Notes under the pieces: generated by a model | The model's input: the letters and a program-made list of their open reading frames with translations, nothing else | Database searches by the model: none | What the model was told of the DNA's origin: nothing | Shown: positions 35,042 to 46,516 of the stretch, piece by piece | Layout of the letters: the number at the start of each line of letters is the position of its first letter | How positions within the stretch are numbered: the first letter of the stretch is position 1 | From: Pontederia crassipes | Lineage: Eukaryota; Streptophyta; Magnoliopsida; Commelinales; Pontederiaceae | Assembly (NCBI GenBank): GCA_030549335.1 | Contig: CM060190.1 | Location: 65,300,118 to 65,364,117 of the forward strand | Direction of reading: 5' to 3' | DNA: 64,000 nt | Position numbers and translations under genes: made by a program

Positions 35042-35251
35042 CGAGAAAGAGATTAATTTCCACCCTTACTTAATTTACCGCATCCATTAAATTTCGACAT
35101 ACAGACCCACCAAAGGGAACATGACATATGGACGATCATGTCTGCATATTGCGGTGTCCTCCCCAATTTCATGAGCTACCTCAACACTGTCAATAGTTGG
35201 ACTGACATACGGATTGCGGGGAGTTCGTTAACAAGAACGTGTGTTGGTATA

Positions 35252-35845
35252 AGGCTTTTTGGCAATGTCAAAATATGATTAGTAATTTAAAAGTTTAAAC
35301 ATTATCTTTTTTAATATTCATAAATTAATAGAATTTAGCGCATGTATTAAGGTTTAGAGGTTTATATTTTTTTTTCAATTTTATCATTATTCAAATGCAT
35401 TATTTATTTCTTAATTTCATCCTATTGTTTTCTTACTTTTAATTTATCACCATTTAACTATATTCCCTTTATATTCATATTTAATTAATTACAAATAATT
35501 TATTTATTAACAATTGATAAAAAATATTTTAATAATATTTTCAATCATGTGTGCATTATACAAAATTTATTATAAAAATTTTATGTTAATACAAAATTTA
35601 TTTTATTTCATTAAGATATTAATGATTTATCTATTAAATTAAAATAAAATTTATATAGCGATTGAATTGGATAACTTATTTATGTTCAGTTATATCATTT
35701 TATATTTATTAATTAATTTTATCACTAAATTTATCAAATACTTATTTATTAATATATTCAATGAATCGTTAAATGTTTTGATCTACTATCGACTATCAAA
35801 TCGTTATTCGTTTACTTAAATAGCTAATAATATCAAACAAAGCAT
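35252..35845 (-). mobile_element. MITE-like AT-rich element, related to 63527-64000
   Basis: Read on the minus strand from about 35830, it matches the sequence at the right edge of the window (AATAACGATTTGATA, then GTATTTGATAAATTTAGTG, then ATAAAATGATATAA). Its outer parts are roughly inverted (ATGATTAGTAATTTAA on the left, the complement of TTAAATAGCTAATAAT on the right). Exact ends and target duplication are unclear. Confidence 0.5.
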
Positions 35846-35879
35846 AAAGTGTAATACAACCATATGCTTCTTGTTATGG

Positions 35880-36420
35880 ATGATAATATTCTCCACCTCC
35901 TACGAGGTCTCGCGTCCTCCATCGGGGACTGTTGGCAGGGATTCTTTCCCTATAGAGAAGGGGACAAGTGAAAAGCGAGGGTCACTTTGGGGATCGAGGC
36001 AGGAATACTTTGCCCCCGTCCTGCGGCTCCTATCTTCAAAATTATTATTAATTTTTAATTTTTTAATACTAATTTAATAATTTTATTTTTAAAAATAAGT
36101 ACTACATGTAATTTTTAATATTATATAATAAAATATTACATTGTATTGATTTCAATTAATCATATTTTCAATATTTTAATATACATTATCTATTATTTTA
36201 AATAGAATTGTTTTATTATTACGTAATTATTAATTATTTTACAAATACAATCATTGAGGGTTTTGGATCTTCGTGGAGAACCGGGGATCCGTGGAGATGG
36301 GGTAAGGATAAAATTAGCCTCATCCCGAGATCGAATTCGAGTGCGAAGACAAAATGGCGAGGGCGGGCCGGGTGTCGCCCTTGCTTGCGCCTTCAATTAG
36401 TTATCAATGATGTATTCCCC
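35880..36420. other. Two GC-rich blocks around an AT-rich core, possible hAT MITE remnant
   Basis: 35890-36035 and 36258-36400 are GC-rich islands with GGGGATC/GATCCCC-like strings (GGGGACAAGTG; ACCGGGGATCCG), separated by about 220 very AT-rich bases. This layout resembles MITEs with G/C-rich ends, but complementarity between the blocks is patchy. Confidence 0.25.
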
Positions 36421-37043
36421 TGAAAATTAATTTATTTGCGTTGAGCAAGTAAGAGGGTTAATTTGCATTTCCAAATTCGCAATTTATTATTTTATTTTTT
36501 CATAGAATTACTTGTGAATGTATATATATATATATATACATAGATAGCTAAACATTTATTAAGTAATTAAAATTTAATAAAAACTAAATGTCACGTGTAT
36601 TTAAATTGAATTGTGACGTCATTAAAAGTTTATTGATTGCCTCGTAGTTTTAAAATTTGAAGTACAAGTTATTCATCTTCTAAAATTTATACATTATAAA
36701 CAAAATTATCATCTAGATAAGTTGTCTTTATTTTTTTTCATACATACAAATCACTCGAGTATCAATATTTTGAATTACCGGGGGTTAAAATTGCAAGTGA
36801 CACTTTGTACACTGGCATATATAAAAAATATCATACCATTCCACTGAAAATAATAATATTTTAAAATTTAATAATTTATATTTTAAAAATTACTTCAAAA
36901 AAATATTTTCCAAGTTTAAATTTTGGTTTTTTAAGAAAAATGGCGACGTCACATGTGCCATATGGGAAACAAACTCAAGAGATGAGTGACTTAAATTATA
37001 AAAAATAATAAATTGAATGCCTTTAAAACTCGAACTCTTGGGT

Positions 37044-37086
<43 letters not shown>

Positions 37087-37639
37087 TGATTTTGAAAAGC
37101 TTAATGGTTGCGTAGTGAAGTCTACAATTTGATTGACCAAACATTATTTAGAAAAAATAACGACACAACAAATGTTTAATCATGGTATCAAATTAGAATA
37201 TACCCCTTTTTCATTTCCGGAAACTATATATATTGTACATTTCCAGTTTTTTTTTTTTTTTTGACAAATGAAGAACTAGTAATAAAGAAATAAAATGAAC
37301 TGTTGCTGGCTTCATTGCGCTGCACAGTTCTGCCCAAGTGCCATGCAATTCATTACTGTCGTGAGTTTAACTCCTCCACATGGTGTGCCAAAAACATGTT
37401 GGCAAGTCCGATCGCTGTCATAGTTCCCTTTTGCAGTACGTCCATGATTTCATTGCATTCGATCCTTGAGATCAACGGCAAGAATAAGACCGGTTCAGCC
37501 TGATACATTTGATGACACCTCCAGTGGACATTAACATGCATATTCCAGTCACATGTTCATCCAAACCACATCAACACAAAAGTCTGATACATTTGCTAAT
37601 CACAGTGAACAGAATATATATATATATGCGTTCGAATGA
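36421..37639. other. AT-rich intergenic DNA with TA/TG tracts
   Basis: It contains a (TA)n tract at 36521-36539 and a (TA)n(TG)n tract at 37043-37086. The frames at 37303-37541 are open on both strands but match no family. Confidence 0.4.
37043..37086. repeat. (TA)n(TG)n compound microsatellite
   Basis: About 12 TA units run directly into about 10 TG units. Confidence 0.95.
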
Positions 37640-37817
37640 GCACAGGAATATGCTCAAGAGATCAAGAGAACGAAGAGAAGCTTCAAATGCTCTTCGCACA
37701 AAACTGCAGGAAGTATTGGGGCAATTACAAGTAGCTGAGGCAGGAACTGAGCTTGCTTACTACTATGACACCATTTCAAACCATGCACAGCACCTTCACG
37801 GTGAAGTCATGCGATAA
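37640..37817 (+). other. Coiled-coil-like open segment of unknown origin
   Basis: The 3' half of a 102-codon frame reads KRSRERREASNALRTKL, QEVLGQLQVAEAGTE and YYYDTISNHAQHL, ending at TAA 37815-37817. The charge pattern is that of a helical, protein-derived sequence, unlike the AT-rich noise around it. It is convergent with the BTB gene and ends about 100 bases past that gene's stop codon. It may be a gene fragment, or part of the BTB gene's 3' UTR in antisense. No family is recognised. Confidence 0.25.
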
Positions 37818-37919
37818 AAAATTTGATCTTATAAGCGGACTGCAAATGCTCAAAGTAAACTACCAGAATGAGGACATATGAATCCTCAACCAATGTTGGT
37901 AGTCCTAGCATTCGTTTCA

Positions 37920-39572
37920 CTAGGAATTCTCGCAGATTGCAGTGATCCCGAGCTGCGGCGGCCGATCGGCCTCGCTGATGCGCCTCCAGAACGCCCTCCG
38001 CCACCACACCTCGAACCCCCTTTGTATGTTTGGGCAGTCGTCGCCGGAGTTCAAGAACCGGCCGAACCACGCCATCAGGATCTCCTGCTGCATGGCCAGG
38101 GGCAGCATCAGGACGGTGTTCGACAGTCCCTCCTCGATGAGGTGCCGGTCGAGCCCCCTGCAGGCCCTCCTCATCCACCCGAAGTCCTCGTAGAACGGCT
38201 CCAGCCATGTCTTCAGCAGCAGGCACCGCGCGTCCTTGGACACGAGGATTTGGCCCTTGCCCACGCCGACGAAGAGCCTGGCCGTGACCCGGCTCACCTC
38301 GAACCGGTGCACGGCCGGAACCTTCGGGTGCAGTTCCGCGAGCTCGGCCTGGCGCGCCCACGTCCGCAGGAAGTCGTCTGCCATTTGGCGATCGATCAGA
38401 ATGTCGAGGATCCAGTGGAGGTTGTCCGCCTGTCGCGCGATCTGGGCGGCTTCTGCAAGGTCCGAGGACGCGGCGCGGGCGAAGTGCTGGCAGAGAAGGC
38501 GTAAGCAGCTGTCGCAGGCCGAGTAGATGGTTTCCCGCCTTAGATCCCCTCGGGCGCCACCCGGGGTGCCGCCGCACGAGGCAATGCTGTTCTCCCGGAG
38601 CATCTTGGAGACGAGGCCTTTCATGTCACGCCTAGCCTTCTCGTCCTTGCCTTCCAAGACCACCTGGAGAAGGCGAGCTAGGACCTCCTCGCCGGTATCA
38701 TTGCCGTTGGCGTCCTCTGCGGAGGCCGAAGGCGGCACTTCGAGGGAGACCCGTTTCAGAACCTCCCCTGCGCCAGAATTCTCGAGGTGAAGCTGAGACA
38801 GGAGGGCGGCAACCTTCTCTTCCTCATCCTCTGCCCATGGGGCGGCTTCCAAGTACTCGAGGCACGACAAAACTCCGGCGTCGAACATTAAGGCTGCCGA
38901 GACCTTCAGGATGCCGAGCACCTTGCTGACATCCTCGCGCATGAGGCGCCGCCGAAGGTCGCGACAGTACATGAGGCGAATGGTTTCGGCATAGGCCTCG
39001 ACGTCGTCGCAGTCGGAGATCTCGACGAGGTGGGGGAGGACGCCCTGCTGCTTGGACCAGCGGTCCGAGAGCTTAGCCGCGAAGAAGCGGCTTTGCGCCA
39101 CGAGGACGTGGCGGTGGACGCTGAGGGACACGGAAAGGCCGTCTCTTGAGCGGAGGGCGAGCCGGACGTCGCTGGATGCCTGGCCGGTCAGCTGGTTCCC
39201 GGGGCTGCAGCTACCAACGATCTCCGCAATCCGCTCCTGAAGCAGCACCTGACGGTCCTGGATGGAGATGGAGACGACGTGGCCCTGAAACGATGCTGGA
39301 GGCGGTTGTGGAACCAAAGGCACGTTGCCGCCGCCGGAGGCAGCAGCGCCGGTGTACCGCGGGTGGTAATCCTGCTCGTTGGCCATCATGTCGAAGAGGG
39401 TAGGACTGGAGCGGGTCTTGTTGAGAAACGGCGGCGGCGGCGGCGGGGACATGGGGTTGAGGAGACCGGCGTTTGGAGCCGAGTTGTACTTGCCGTAGTT
39501 CGACTGGTACTGCTGCTCCGGCATCGTGAACGCAGGAGGGAACTCCGAGCTGCTACTTGGGAAGGCGTCCAT
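37920..39572 (-). CDS. BTB/POZ domain protein (At1g63850/At3g50780-like)
   Basis: This is a 550-residue intronless protein. Residues 1-95 are disordered, with a Pro run ([10 protein letters not shown]) and [13 protein letters not shown]. The BTB/POZ fold covers about 134-235: [40 protein letters not shown], then [22 protein letters not shown]. The C-terminal 300 residues are helical ([33 protein letters not shown]) and end in TAICENS, as is usual for this plant subfamily. BTB proteins of this kind can act as substrate adaptors of CUL3 ubiquitin ligases or as scaffolds; the exact role of this subfamily is not settled. The ATG at 39572-39570 is the first in frame. The gene is GC-rich, intact and flanked by AT-rich DNA; a convergent open segment lies just past its stop. 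The BTB call is firm, the subgroup less so. Confidence 0.88.
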   Translation of the reverse strand: MDAFPSSSSEFPPAFTMPEQQYQSNYGKYNSAPNAGLLNPMSPPPPPPFLNKTRSSPTLFDMMANEQDYHPRYTGAAASGGGNVPLVPQPPPASFQGHVVSISIQDRQVLLQERIAEIVGSCSPGNQLTGQASSDVRLALRSRDGLSVSLSVHRHVLVAQSRFFAAKLSDRWSKQQGVLPHLVEISDCDDVEAYAETIRLMYCRDLRRRLMREDVSKVLGILKVSAALMFDAGVLSCLEYLEAAPWAEDEEEKVAALLSQLHLENSGAGEVLKRVSLEVPPSASAEDANGNDTGEEVLARLLQVVLEGKDEKARRDMKGLVSKMLRENSIASCGGTPGGARGDLRRETIYSACDSCLRLLCQHFARAASSDLAEAAQIARQADNLHWILDILIDRQMADDFLRTWARQAELAELHPKVPAVHRFEVSRVTARLFVGVGKGQILVSKDARCLLLKTWLEPFYEDFGWMRRACRGLDRHLIEEGLSNTVLMLPLAMQQEILMAWFGRFLNSGDDCPNIQRGFEVWWRRAFWRRISEADRPPQLGITAICENS

Positions 39573-42129
39573 AGTGTGTGGGGGATCCCCGGACGACGGC
39601 GGCAGGGGGCTTCGGCGACGCCTGCTTGCGGACGGAAACGTTGGGAAGGTAACAAAGGCCTCGAGACGCGCAGAGCGAGTGGGATCCGGAGACGCTCGAT
39701 ATTATAATGTGTTCGATGTTCTGCAAATGCAATTATGCAACTAAGTTATTTGAGTGAGTTGGTACTTGGCATCACCAAACAGTGAATGATAATAATACAA
39801 CATTTTTGTCTGATTTACTTTTTTTTTACCCTCAATTTATTTTAGTAGCAGAGAAGTTAAAACAGATACAAAAAGTAGAATATTGAGGTTTTATTTTGAC
39901 TGCCATCTCTTTTACGTAATATAATATTATTTAGGTGCTTGCCAGTCTGATCTATTTAATAAATGAAAATACAATAAAAATAGTGTATTCTTCATCGTTA
40001 ACATAATACTGAATTGGTCATGCATGTATATTTCAAAGCAATTTTAGCATTTACATTATTTTCTACAATTTCCTAGCATCTCATGCATTCTTTTCTTTAT
40101 TTGTTTATATTTGTTTGAGTCATGAATCTAACCAAACTCTTGCCATGTCTTATGCTCATATATACAAAATGTGGAGTAAATGAAAGAGAGAGTAGAAAAC
40201 GAGTTCATGAGCAAACTTTCATCATTTTCACAGGTTGTAAATGAACGTCTCTGCCACTTACGTATTTGAGTCAGAAGTCCTTTTATGGTCCATTAATCCT
40301 TTACGGATGATGAAATCAAGGTGTCTAAGTTCAAAGATTTAAATCGTAATGGAGGCCGTGAGCCAGCAAACTTGTTTGTCATTGGTAGCGTTTATGATGT
40401 GTGTTACAGGCAACATTGAGAACCGTGATAGTGGGTGATGTTAATGTATCAGAATTGGAGTTTGCTACTGCTACTACTATCCTGTATGTATTCCTGTGTG
40501 TGTCTGATTGTTTGATAGTGTTCTCCTCCTCTACTGTGCTTGCTCTGGGGGAATGCAGAGAGAAACTTGTTTGTAATCATCCGGGTGAAACTTGATGCGA
40601 TTTTAAATTGCATGTGGACAAAGATGCTTGAGATCGAGCCTGTAAAAGCTGCATAACCAAATCATATCTTGTGCTACCATCGTGTTTTTTTTTCAAAAAA
40701 AAAAAATCGGCATTAATTTATTATAATAATCCTAAGTTAAATCATCAAGAAGAATATCATTTTGTTCTTTACTCTGATTTTAAGTTAATCAAATTTTATT
40801 AATCTGAATATCGGAGCGTATTTCTAATGTTGCTGATTTTAAAACTGGAACTCATTGTTTTAAACATGTCTTTATTGCATAATAAATTAATCAATCGACC
40901 TAAGATAAATGTTAGTCTATCCAATTTCATTTTTAAATAATTTCAAGATCACAATGGATCTATGATTGTTTATTTACAATTACAACGGAATGGTATACAA
41001 AGTCAATATATCTCAACCAATATGAAAGAATTTGAATTAAGAATTAGAAAAATCTGTTCATATTATCCACCGTATATACTATGAACAATTGTTATGATAA
41101 GGGTGATTCGAATGTATATATAACTAATTTCTTTTTTCACACTTAGATGCACAAAATTATACATGTTCCGTTCGTCCTCCGTGGCATAACGTACACATCG
41201 GCAAACACGGGAGGATGACGTGCTAAAGGTAGTCCTTTCTGGAATTTCCATTATTACACAGCGGTGATTTGAATTCACTCTTCTTTTCATGTCAGTGAAC
41301 AAAATTATTATAGTTTATTAATTGCAGTTTTAATTTGCATTAGTCACTCCAAAGTTATAGAATCCCTCTGAATATTTAGAAGCAATACTTTTAAAATAGA
41401 ATCGAATATGGAATATGAATTGAGCCATAGTTTGATTATTTAATAAAATTTGATTAATTTGAACTACAATTTTATTAAAAATATTACTTTTTACTTATAA
41501 AATATGTAAAATAAATTATCCTATATATGAAGTTAGAAAAGTAGTCACAAAATAATATATTCAATATTGAACATTAATTTAAAGTTATTGTTCCTACTTT
41601 TACTTATATTATAATGGTTATATATATTATATATCTAACATTGGTATGATTCTTTTCTTATTTCTCTTTATTCAAATTACTTTTTCGTTTTTCTTTATTA
41701 TTTCCTTCTTCCATTTAGTTATTTCAAACATATCTATTCGTTTCATTCCCCTTTATTTTACTTCTTTTACATTTGTACACTTACCAAATTTTCTTATTTC
41801 AACCTCTCATTTCTCCCAACATTAATCTTATTTCCTTTTCTTTAATAATGTCTTCTTATTTACTATATATAATTCATATTTACCCTGTGTGATTGCTATT
41901 TTCGTTTTTTCACAATCCTTTTGGCCTTTATATATATTAAAGATTTAAATGTCAACTCACCATCATCCCTCATTTTTTTCTAATATTACTTATTCTTATA
42001 TTTATATAAAGCTAATCATTGACTAGCAGTTTCAAAATGATTCAACCTCGGAATTGTTGCCTATCTCTTTTGGCCTATCTATTTTATTCCTACAGCAATC
42101 GTTTCAAAGTAGTCATCTGCTTCTCCTAC
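39573..42129. other. BTB gene leader and AT-rich intergenic DNA
   Basis: 39573 to about 39710 continues GC-rich and should hold the 5' UTR of the BTB gene (minus strand). Beyond it no gene is recognised. 40350-40600 is less AT-rich, with CTACTGCTACTACTA, but has no convincing frame. Confidence 0.4.
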
Positions 42130-43173
42130 TTCTTCTTCATTCGTGCATGAGGTGAATGCGCGCAGCAGAGGCTGTGCGGTAAGGTCATTTGGCGCCGGAG
42201 ACGAGGGGTGTGCCGTTGTCGAGGGTGCGGCAGCGGTGCAGGGGTGCGCCTGTCCCTTTGGCCGACGTGTTCTTCCACGAAGTGTTTGGTGTGTCACCCA
42301 TCATCCTTTCTTTGTTGGCTTCCCATTGCTCGACCACCAGCCCTCCATGCCCAGTGGCAGTCAGCGCTGCGCTGCCGTGATGATCGAGGGGCGATGGGGT
42401 CGTAGGAACGGGAGGAGAAGGATTCGACGTCGACAATGAGCGTAGGTACAAGAGAGTGCAGCAGAAGTTGTAGGGGAAGTTCGTCGGGGTGCGGGATCTT
42501 GCGAAATTCCAACTCAGTACGTGAAAGACAAGAGGAGGAAATAACATGTGAAATTTGATGTGCTTAAGTCAATAATTTAACATTTAACACATCTGGCGCC
42601 GCAGACGAAGGGTGCGCCATCATCGAGGGAGTGACAGGCGGTGCAGGAGGCGCGGGGGGAACGATGAAGTTTTCGTCGTGGACGCCTCATCGCAAGGCCA
42701 GCAGGGGAAGGCCGCGTCGGAGTCTCCAACGCCGACAGCCAGCGGCGACCTGCGCGTAGATCGGCGTCCCACCCGGCAGCCAGCGGCAGCTCTGTCCCCT
42801 TCTATTTTTATTTATTTTATTTTTTTCACGGATTAACAGAATATACATAATCATAGGCGGTGATAGTCACCGATGATCGAGTAATCGGCGCAATGGCTTC
42901 GACGTCGATTTGGAACCGGTGACAGTGGACGTTTCAGACGCAACCTTCACGCAACAAAGACTATCCTTGGTATGCATAATAATTGTCGACGATTGAGTGG
43001 TCGGCAAAGCCGTCCACACGACGACGACAGTTGCATCAGCCCTGTGAGCGCGACGGTGGCCTCCGATCTGCGAGCGCGATGACTTCGACATCCACGCATG
43101 CACGATGTTCGCGCAGAGGCGGCAATGGTCACGTAGGGTCGCGACGACGACAACCAAGCCTACGTCTGCGTGA
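42130..43173. other. GC-rich repeat island, left part, split by a solo LTR
   Basis: This is a GC-rich island in AT-rich DNA with overlapping frames of Ser/Arg/Ala-rich, non-credible proteins. It repeats itself: TTTGGCGCCGGAGACGAG near 42189 and CTGGCGCCGCAGACGAAG near 42593 start two copies that agree for about 70 bases. A further motif series near 42735-42860 (CAGCGGCGACCTG, GGCGTCCCAC, then a T/A run and TATACATAATCATA) recurs after the solo LTR at 45625-45755. The island looks like the non-coding part of a transposon, perhaps of CACTA type, but no ends were found. Confidence 0.4.
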
Positions 43174-43979
43174 CAATCTGTAACATTCTGTTAATTCAAA
43201 AAAAAAAAAGAAAGGAAAACCAAAAAAGGGCCACACGAGCCTAGCAGCCCACTAACCCAATGTCTCTATGATATAAAAAGGGTTTTGCTACAGTAACCCA
43301 CCTAACATGTCGGCAACTCACCCTCAAATCTGAAATCCCTCTTGCTACAGTAATACACTCCCTCACCCCCACCTTACTCTCCCTCCACGAGCACTGTAGC
43401 TCACGTCCCATCCTCACACTCTCTCTGCAGCTCACGGCCAGCAATAGGAAGGCCACATTTGCACCTACACTCCATTAAAGTTCTTAGAGCTAAAGGAAAA
43501 AGAAAGAAGTTAAGATTACAACATAAGTTAAGTAAGATATGTTAACAAGATTCAAATCTTTTAATCATTTTTTAATGATATTAATTATTTAGATTAGGAC
43601 ATAAGAATTTAATATATTTTTTAAATGGATGATTAAGGGATATGCACATTAGCACTTGTATATTTTATGTTCCATTAGGATTTATGCTTTATTGCTAATC
43701 ATGCTTAAAGTTAGAATATTCATTATTACCATGTTAACCTCGTAAATGGTTTACTCATTTTTTATATGAGAATATGTCTACTAGCCTTAATGATTTACAT
43801 GCTAGTTATACATGATTCATGTTTATGATGATTTGTCTAATAAATTGTTAGCCATATATGATTAGTGAAAAGTGGTAAAGTTGTTATTATTATTGCAAGG
43901 ATGAATGTACTTCTCAAGGATGTATATATATATGTGTAAAAATGATGAAAAATGGATAAAATAGGGAAAACTCTGTCCG

Positions 43980-44330
43980 ACTATTTGGGCACGGCCGTGA
44001 CGAGTATGAAGGCGAACGAAAATTATCGTTCTGTCACGACCGTGGCCTTGTGGTCGCACGACCGTGACTATGCACTCGCACGACCGTGACCTTGTGGTCG
44101 CACGGTCGTGACCATGCAATCGCACGGCCGTGACGCCCAAGACATTCATGCCTTAGCGGATTTTTCAAAATGGTCGAGAAACGTCCCTTCTATCACGACC
44201 GTGATGCTCATGAGCACGGTCGTGAAAGGCGGCAGACAGAAAAATGCCTAAGTGTTCGGTCGTGCCGAACCTTGGCACACACGTGCCCAAGTAGGGGCAT
44301 GGCCGTGACCGGCCCTGATGTTATGTAATG
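43980..44330 (+). repeat. Array of CACGACCGTG near-palindromes inside the solo LTR
   Basis: The core CACGACCGTGA, or its complement TCACGGTCGTG, recurs about ten times, often spaced by about 30 bases (TGGTCGCACGACCGTGAC, CTCGCACGACCGTGAC, GTCGCACGGTCGTGAC). The core is nearly its own complement, so both strands show the same motif. The repeats stand out in an AT-rich LTR. Confidence 0.85.
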
Positions 44331-44514
44331 TTTGCGATGATCACACATAAAATAAGTTGAAGTATGCATGACCTTAAATAAAATTAAAATATGCAAAATT
44401 GAATTATTGTATGTATTGATGAACATTATTAAAAGACGGATTGATGAAGGTGTGACATTTTTATGACTCGGGACCAATCGGTATCCAACCTAAAATCCCA
44501 CCGATGGGTGGGAA

Positions 44515-44665
44515 AAGACCTCATTGACAAATGAGGATAAATACCTTGCCTTCGGGAAGGAATAAAGACCTTGTCGTCAGGGAAGGATAAATACCTCATC
44601 TACGGGGAGGATAAAGACCTCATCTACGGATGAGGATAAAGACCTCACCTACGGGGAGGATTATA
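44515..44665 (+). repeat. Tandem repeat, about 28-30 bases, in the solo LTR
   Basis: The unit GGATAAAGACCTCATCTACGG (with variants) is repeated five to six times with small changes. Confidence 0.85.
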
Positions 44666-45622
44666 ATTTATGAGCTACCACCTTTCTCAATCGACAAGAT
44701 AAGAAATCATCTAAATAAAGATGAAAAGATGTAAATATGAATGATGAATGATGAATAACTTTAGACATAAAGCAAAGATGATAAAGATGAAGAAGGCACC
44801 TATGAGGATGCATTATGAATGTCCACTTGTCACATCATGTGATGTCATGAACAAAAATGACAAAGTAAAGTAAGACAAGACCATGATATGCAATAGCATA
44901 ATGATAAGTGATAAGATAAGATATGATATACAATAGCATAACGATAAGTATGATGATAAGTATGATATGCATCATCTAAAAATTATGATGTTATATGTTA
45001 TCTTATCTTTCCATGATGATATGCTCATATGCCATATAGTAAGCATGAGTAGCTCATAACATGCATATGATTTATATTCCATGATGATGAAATGTATATA
45101 TCAAGACATGTAGAGATTATGTTATAAGATCATAGCATGCATGAGCCTCAACATACTCTAACAGGAGAAATCTCTTGCACTCCATGAATTCGTGCAGGTT
45201 TGGATGAGGCTTAGGTTCGGCAGCAAGAGCCTCATGACGGCAACATTGCACATGGGTCTGTCGGGCTACGGCCCAAGTTATTTTCTTCTTTTATGTCATG
45301 ATGATGAACCCTTATAAGGGTAAAGTATGTATGATTTATGGGCCTCTTATTGACTCATGTACTTCACTTGAACTCATTTATGTGTGATGAACCCTCTATT
45401 GGGTATACGTTATAGCCTATTAGGTCCATGAGCCAATTTATGTATCTTGAGATTTATTTTTGTTGAAGTCTTCCGCTGTTATGATATTAATATTTTATGT
45501 TTATTATGTTATATTTCCGCTACAAATTTTATGAAATTAGGTTAAGGTCATGTCAATAAAATGTCGTCTAGAGTTCGACAAAGTTTAATTTTTGAGCCAA
45601 ATTTTGGGGGCGTTACGCAATC

Positions 45623-45760
45623 GCTCGGCGGCGACGGCCCACACTAACGGCCAAAGGTGACCTGGCGTCGGCTGGCGTCCCACACTGCAACGAGCGGTAG
45701 CTTTGCCCCCTTTTATTTTATTTTATCATATTAACATAATATATAATCATACAATACATT
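45623..45760. other. GC-rich repeat island, right part
   Basis: It continues the island cut by the solo LTR. CGGCGACGGCCCACAC, GGTGACCTGGCGTCGG, GGCGTCCCACAC and TATATAATCATA match, in order, the series at about 42735-42860. Confidence 0.5.
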
Positions 45761-45902
45761 ACTATATTAATTCAATTTAAATAGTTTATCAGTGTATTCA
45801 ACAGAGTAAAGAAAATACACAGCGTCTATTTTAATCATATTAAAATAGATTTAAAATATTAAAATCTTACTTTATCATATTGTTCTTCATACTAATTGAA
45901 GG

Positions 45903-45904
<2 letters not shown>

Positions 45905-45958
<54 letters not shown>
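45905..45958. repeat. (TA)n microsatellite
   Basis: About 27 uninterrupted TA units. Confidence 0.95.
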
Positions 45959-45960
<2 letters not shown>

Positions 45961-46070
45961 CAACAAGTACCTGTATCCTTAATCTATTCTTATTTTATTT
46001 TCACCTATTTTAAATTGCACCTTGAGGACACCGATAGGAAGAGGTCGCAAATTAATTAAGTAAAAAAGAA

Positions 46071-46248
46071 ATGTTACAATAACTTAATTTGGATTTGTAA
46101 AATAAGGATGAAAAGCATTACTATAATTTAATATTCGAATCTTCCGAGTGAATTATCCAATATGTTTTGACAATAGAGTCGGATTGCAGCACCTGTAGCC
46201 TCCTTAATTAATTACTTCAACCACAATATATCTGGTCCTTCTAATGAA
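46071..46248 (+). repeat. 178-base sequence repeated upstream of the RING gene (copy 1)
   Basis: Aligned by eye without gaps to 61458-61635, it differs at six positions, about 97% identity. It is AT-rich and non-coding, with TTGCAGCACCTGTAGCCTCC as a recognisable core. No inverted ends or target duplication are seen. Copy 2 lies about 350 bases upstream of the RING-H2 start codon. The two are direct repeats 15.4 kb apart. Confidence 0.9.
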
Positions 46249-46516
46249 CAAATGAATTATAGTAATATTTATTAATCAATAATATTTTTCTAATATTGTG
46301 AAAAACGTTAATTGTTTAAATATAAACTTAGCCAATATTTGTTTTAATTAAAATTGTAAGTTATTATATATATAACATTATTAAAACAATAGTATTTATA
46401 ATTTATAATAAAAGTATATTTTGTTATATTTAATTAAACTTATTATTTAAACAGACTAAAATTGCGTGATGTGCGGTTGAGTTAAACTAGTTCTTTTAAT
46501 AATCTCAACCATTAAT

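Larger units (their letters stand above)
43179..45617 (+). mobile_element. Solo LTR (Gypsy-like), 2.4 kb, with perfect 5-base target duplication
   Basis: It starts TGTAACATTCTG and ends GGGGGCGTTACG, so the outer bases TGTAAC and GTTAC(G) are inverted, with the last base changed from A to G. CAATC flanks it on both sides (43174-43178 and 45618-45622). A TATA-like string (ATGATATAAAAAGGG) lies at 43269. No primer site, gag or second LTR is present. Inside are two tandem arrays (43980-44330 and 44515-44665). Recombination between two LTRs is the usual origin of such solo LTRs. The GC-rich repeat it landed in resumes on the right side. Confidence 0.85.

Noticed and set aside
37807-39707. Open frames on the plus strand and in other minus frames across the BTB gene
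   Set aside because: They are shadows of the BTB coding region.
42143-43183. Open frames of 60-120 codons in the GC-rich island at 42-43 kb
   Set aside because: They overlap in many frames, share no motif with known proteins and lie in a repeat.
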